The position numbers were made by a program, and so were the translations under genes. The notes below the pieces were generated by a model. That model did not search any database. It saw only the letters and a program-made list of their open reading frames with translations, and was not told the origin of the DNA. From Archangium sp. (GTDB lineage: Bacteria; Myxococcota; Myxococcia; Myxococcales; Myxococcaceae): 64,000 nt of DNA. Of the stretch, positions 61,908 through 64,000 are shown one piece after another. Positions within the stretch are counted from its first letter, which is position 1, and each line of letters starts with the position of its first letter. The stretch lies in contig JAUYRZ010000084.1 of assembly GCA_030695565.1 (NCBI GenBank), forward strand, positions 1 through 64,000. Reading direction: 5' to 3'.

Positions 61908-63224
61908 ATGCGCCGCTCCAGTGAAGACTTCCGCCGCCCGCCAGTCGAGGGACCCCGGACCCCCGAAGCGCGCCGCACGATGTCGTTGCACTTCAAGATC
62001 CTCGTCGGCTACGTCGCCCTCGCCGCCGCCATCGTGGGCGTCTTCTACGTCGGCCAGGCGTGGGACTGGTCGCTCAAGGTCTCCGCCGCGTTCGGCGTCA
62101 CCCTGGTGCTGGCCATCGTGCTGCCCACCGTGTTGCTGCGCGTCGAGCGCGTGAAGGTGCTCTCGCGCACCGCCCTGGAAATCTCCGGCGGCGATATCAG
62201 CCGCGGCGTGGCCATCGCCGACTCTTCCGTGCGCGACGACCTCGATGAGCTCGCCGTGGCCATCGCCATGATGCAGGACAACCTGCGCGAGCTGGTCTCT
62301 TCCATCCAGCACACCGCCGAGTCGGTGGCCGACTCCGCCACCGCGCTCGAAGGCAACGCCGCCGGGGTCGACACCCGCGCCGCGCAGGTGGGCGAATCGA
62401 TGAAGCGCATCGCCCAGGGCGCCGAGGTGCAGAGCGCGTTGGTGACCCGGGCTTCGCGTTCCATCACCGACATGGCCGCCGCGCTCCAGCGCACCACCGC
62501 CTCGGCCGAGGAGTCGACCAAGGCCACCGCCGCCACCTCGGCTGCCGCGCTCGAAGGCAGCACGGCTGCGAAGCTCGCTTCCGAGAAGCTGCGGAAGGTC
62601 TTCAGCCGCGTCGAAGCCGCCAGCCACGAGGTGTTCAAGTTCGGCGAGAAGACGCAGGAGATCAGCAAGATCGTCGATGCCATCACCTCCGTCGCTGCGC
62701 AGACCAACCTGCTCGCGCTCAACGCCACCATCGAAGCGGCCCGCGCCGGTGAATACGGCCGCGGCTTCGCGGTGGTCGCCGATGAAGTGCGCAAGCTGGC
62801 CGAGTCGGCGGGCAAGTCGGCCGAGGCCATCTCGCGCCTGGCCCGCGACATCTCTCAGCAGTCGACCCACGTGCTCGGCGCGATGAAGGAGGGCATCGAA
62901 GAGCTCGCCCAGTCGCGCGAAGACGTCACCACCATCGTGCGCAGCATGGGTCACATCAGCGACTCGGTGCGCAGCGGGGTGGAGAAGGTCTCTCAGATTC
63001 ACGCGTCGGCGCGCGAGCAGCAGCAGGGCAGCGAGGCGATGGTGCAGGCGGTCAATGAGATCTCGGAGGTGGCTCGCACCAACCTGCAGGCGACCGAGGC
63101 GGTGAAGCGGGTGATCGAGGAGCAGACCACTGCGGTGCGCCAGATGAAGAACGCCACCGAGGAGCTGACCAATTTGTCGCTGCAACTGCAGTCGGTGATT
63201 CGCCGGTTCCGCGTTGGAACGTGA
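61908..63224 (+). CDS. Methyl-accepting chemotaxis protein without periplasmic domain
   Basis: 438 residues from ATG 61908. Two N-terminal helices ([20 protein letters not shown] and [18 protein letters not shown]) are joined by only ~10 residues, so no ligand-binding periplasmic domain exists. A HAMP-like part ([16 protein letters not shown]) is followed by the coiled-coil signalling domain with the tip [39 protein letters not shown]. It should signal to CheA/CheW from the cytoplasmic or membrane side. No che genes nearby. Confidence 0.93.
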   Translation: MRRSSEDFRRPPVEGPRTPEARRTMSLHFKILVGYVALAAAIVGVFYVGQAWDWSLKVSAAFGVTLVLAIVLPTVLLRVERVKVLSRTALEISGGDISRGVAIADSSVRDDLDELAVAIAMMQDNLRELVSSIQHTAESVADSATALEGNAAGVDTRAAQVGESMKRIAQGAEVQSALVTRASRSITDMAAALQRTTASAEESTKATAATSAAALEGSTAAKLASEKLRKVFSRVEAASHEVFKFGEKTQEISKIVDAITSVAAQTNLLALNATIEAARAGEYGRGFAVVADEVRKLAESAGKSAEAISRLARDISQQSTHVLGAMKEGIEELAQSREDVTTIVRSMGHISDSVRSGVEKVSQIHASAREQQQGSEAMVQAVNEISEVARTNLQATEAVKRVIEEQTTAVRQMKNATEELTNLSLQLQSVIRRFRVGT

Positions 63225-63483
63225 TGATTCAAGCGCCCTCCATGAGAGGCAGTCCGGCGGTTGATCAGTACGACGCTCATCCCCAGCAAGCCTCTTGGCA
63301 CGGCGCGAAGACGCGAAGCTCGTCTGAAGTCGACGCAAGTCACCTTCGTACAGCCCTGTACGCCCGTCGCGCCCGTCGCCGTCACGATGAGCGCGTGCAC
63401 CCGCCGAGGTCGAAGTGAGGGCCTGATCAGCCGAGCACCGCAGCCAGACCGGCATTCACGCCGCTTCCTCAAAGCCGACTTGA
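63225..63483. other. Intergenic gap without a supported gene
   Basis: 259 bp between the chemotaxis receptor and the convergent membrane-protein gene. Several short frames exist on both strands but none has a ribosome site or protein-like composition. Contains no copy of the palindromic repeat. Confidence 0.4.
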
Positions 63484-63918
63484 TCAATATCGCCGCAGCG
63501 CAGCGGCAGTCCTTCGCGCTCGGGCAATGAAGCGCCACTCCGAGGAGACCAGATGTGCCACCAGTCGACGGGCTGGGGCGAGCAGGGTGCCGGTGATCAG
63601 GAGCACTCCGAGCGCCAGCATGCCCACCGCTGCTTCCGCCTGGTGCCGGAAGAACTTGGAGGCCGACACGCCGATCATCGCCACCATCGGCGTGACGAAC
63701 AGCAGCGCGAAGCCGAAGGTCATCAAACGTGCTGCAGGGCCCGTCGACTCGCGAGCGAGGGCGCGACGTTCACCTCGCGTCAGCACCTGCTCGTAGGTGT
63801 CGGCTTCCTTCTCCAGGGACACCGCGAGGAGGAGCAGTTGATCATCCGTCACCGAGGTCGACTCGAGCTGCTTGAGCCTGCCTTGCGCGGTCTCCAGCGC
63901 GTCGCGTTCTTCGCTCAT
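63484..63918 (-). CDS. Hypothetical membrane protein with N-terminal coiled coil
   Basis: 144 residues, MSEERDALETAQGRLKQLES. Residues ~1-45 are a charged coiled coil. Two membrane helices follow (LMTFGFALLFVTPMVAMIGV and AAVGMLALGVLLITGTLL), then a basic C-terminus. Starts by ATGA overlap with the gene entering from the window edge. Function unknown. Confidence 0.75.
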   Translation of the reverse strand: MSEERDALETAQGRLKQLESTSVTDDQLLLLAVSLEKEADTYEQVLTRGERRALARESTGPAARLMTFGFALLFVTPMVAMIGVSASKFFRHQAEAAVGMLALGVLLITGTLLAPARRLVAHLVSSEWRFIARARRTAAALRRY

Positions 63919-64000
63919 CGCATGCCCTCGAGCACCAACAGGCCCAGCGAGGTGACGATCGCCACGCCGCCGAGGGTTTCGTCGAGCGCGGTGGCTCCGG
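63915..64000 (-). CDS. C-terminal end of a gene cut by the window edge
   Basis: The last 28 codons are visible (ALDETLGGVAIVTSLGLLVL, then EGMR and stop). A hydrophobic stretch suggests a membrane protein. Overlaps the next gene by four bases, implying an operon. Confidence 0.6.
   Translation of the reverse strand, partial: GATALDETLGGVAIVTSLGLLVLEGMR

Noticed and set aside
61899-63455. 518-codon frame on the minus strand
   Set aside because: Antisense to the chemotaxis receptor, with compositionally biased product.

Overview
The window is about 64 kb of high-GC DNA carrying the chromosomal replication-origin neighbourhood of a member of the Myxococcota (myxobacteria). Pointers to that group are many lipoproteins with Asp-Ala-Gly ('DAG') or Gly-rich linkers and Cys-rich modules, two eukaryote-type Ser/Thr kinases with C-terminal membrane anchors, a TIGR02996-type protein, a stand-alone Hsp70 paralogue and a retron-type reverse transcriptase of myxobacterial type. 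The assignment rests on these features, not on a database match.

Layout. Positions 117-3848 (-) hold the rpmH-rnpA-yidD-yidC-jag-like operon, divergent from dnaA (4335-5666, +). A cluster of DnaA-box-like repeats lies between them at 4001-4077. dnaN does not follow dnaA. Instead there is a two-gene ATPase + TOPRIM-like pair (5736-7483) that looks like a defence module. Positions 7575-17000 carry a MORN/SUKH-like protein, an Hsp70 paralogue, a DUF2461 protein, YceI, a VWA lipoprotein and a dimethylglycine/sarcosine dehydrogenase-type enzyme. Positions 17090-19205 (-) are two lipoprotein genes behind a full cobalamin riboswitch. Positions 19340-27652 mix housekeeping and hypothetical genes, including phenylalanine hydroxylase, a class-I glutamine amidotransferase, a SecD-P1-like lipoprotein and an SDR.

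Positions 27727-29603 (-) are the most striking region. Two overlapping genes each contain one in-frame TGA placed in a redox motif (UxxC in a thioredoxin-fold lipoprotein, CxxU just after the signal peptide of a beta-barrel/thioredoxin fusion). Each TGA is followed, exactly 17 nt later, by the loop of a perfect 7-8 bp hairpin. I read them as a tandem selenoprotein operon.

Positions 29832-35285 hold a kinase and three tandem paralogous lipoproteins. Positions 36629-41130 (-) are a vitamin B12 uptake operon: cobalamin riboswitch, btuB, a Cys-rich beta-propeller lipoprotein and btuF. Its propeller lipoprotein and the second riboswitch operon at 17-19 kb suggest a surface-lipoprotein B12 capture system analogous to Bacteroides BtuG. 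Upstream of it on the same strand are a probably damaged retron-type RT and a hipBA toxin-antitoxin pair. Positions 44042-64000 hold an amidase, a second kinase, a TetR/alcohol-dehydrogenase-like divergent pair with clear operators, DNA polymerase II, an SUV3-like helicase, adenosine deaminase, a pterin carbinolamine dehydratase (partner of the phenylalanine hydroxylase), a chemotaxis receptor and membrane proteins.

Seventeen copies of a palindromic intergenic repeat (core CCTCTCCC...GGGAGAGG, often followed by TCGGGGTGAGGG) punctuate the window. They lie mostly at 3' gene ends. I found no tRNA, rRNA, CRISPR array or insertion sequence.
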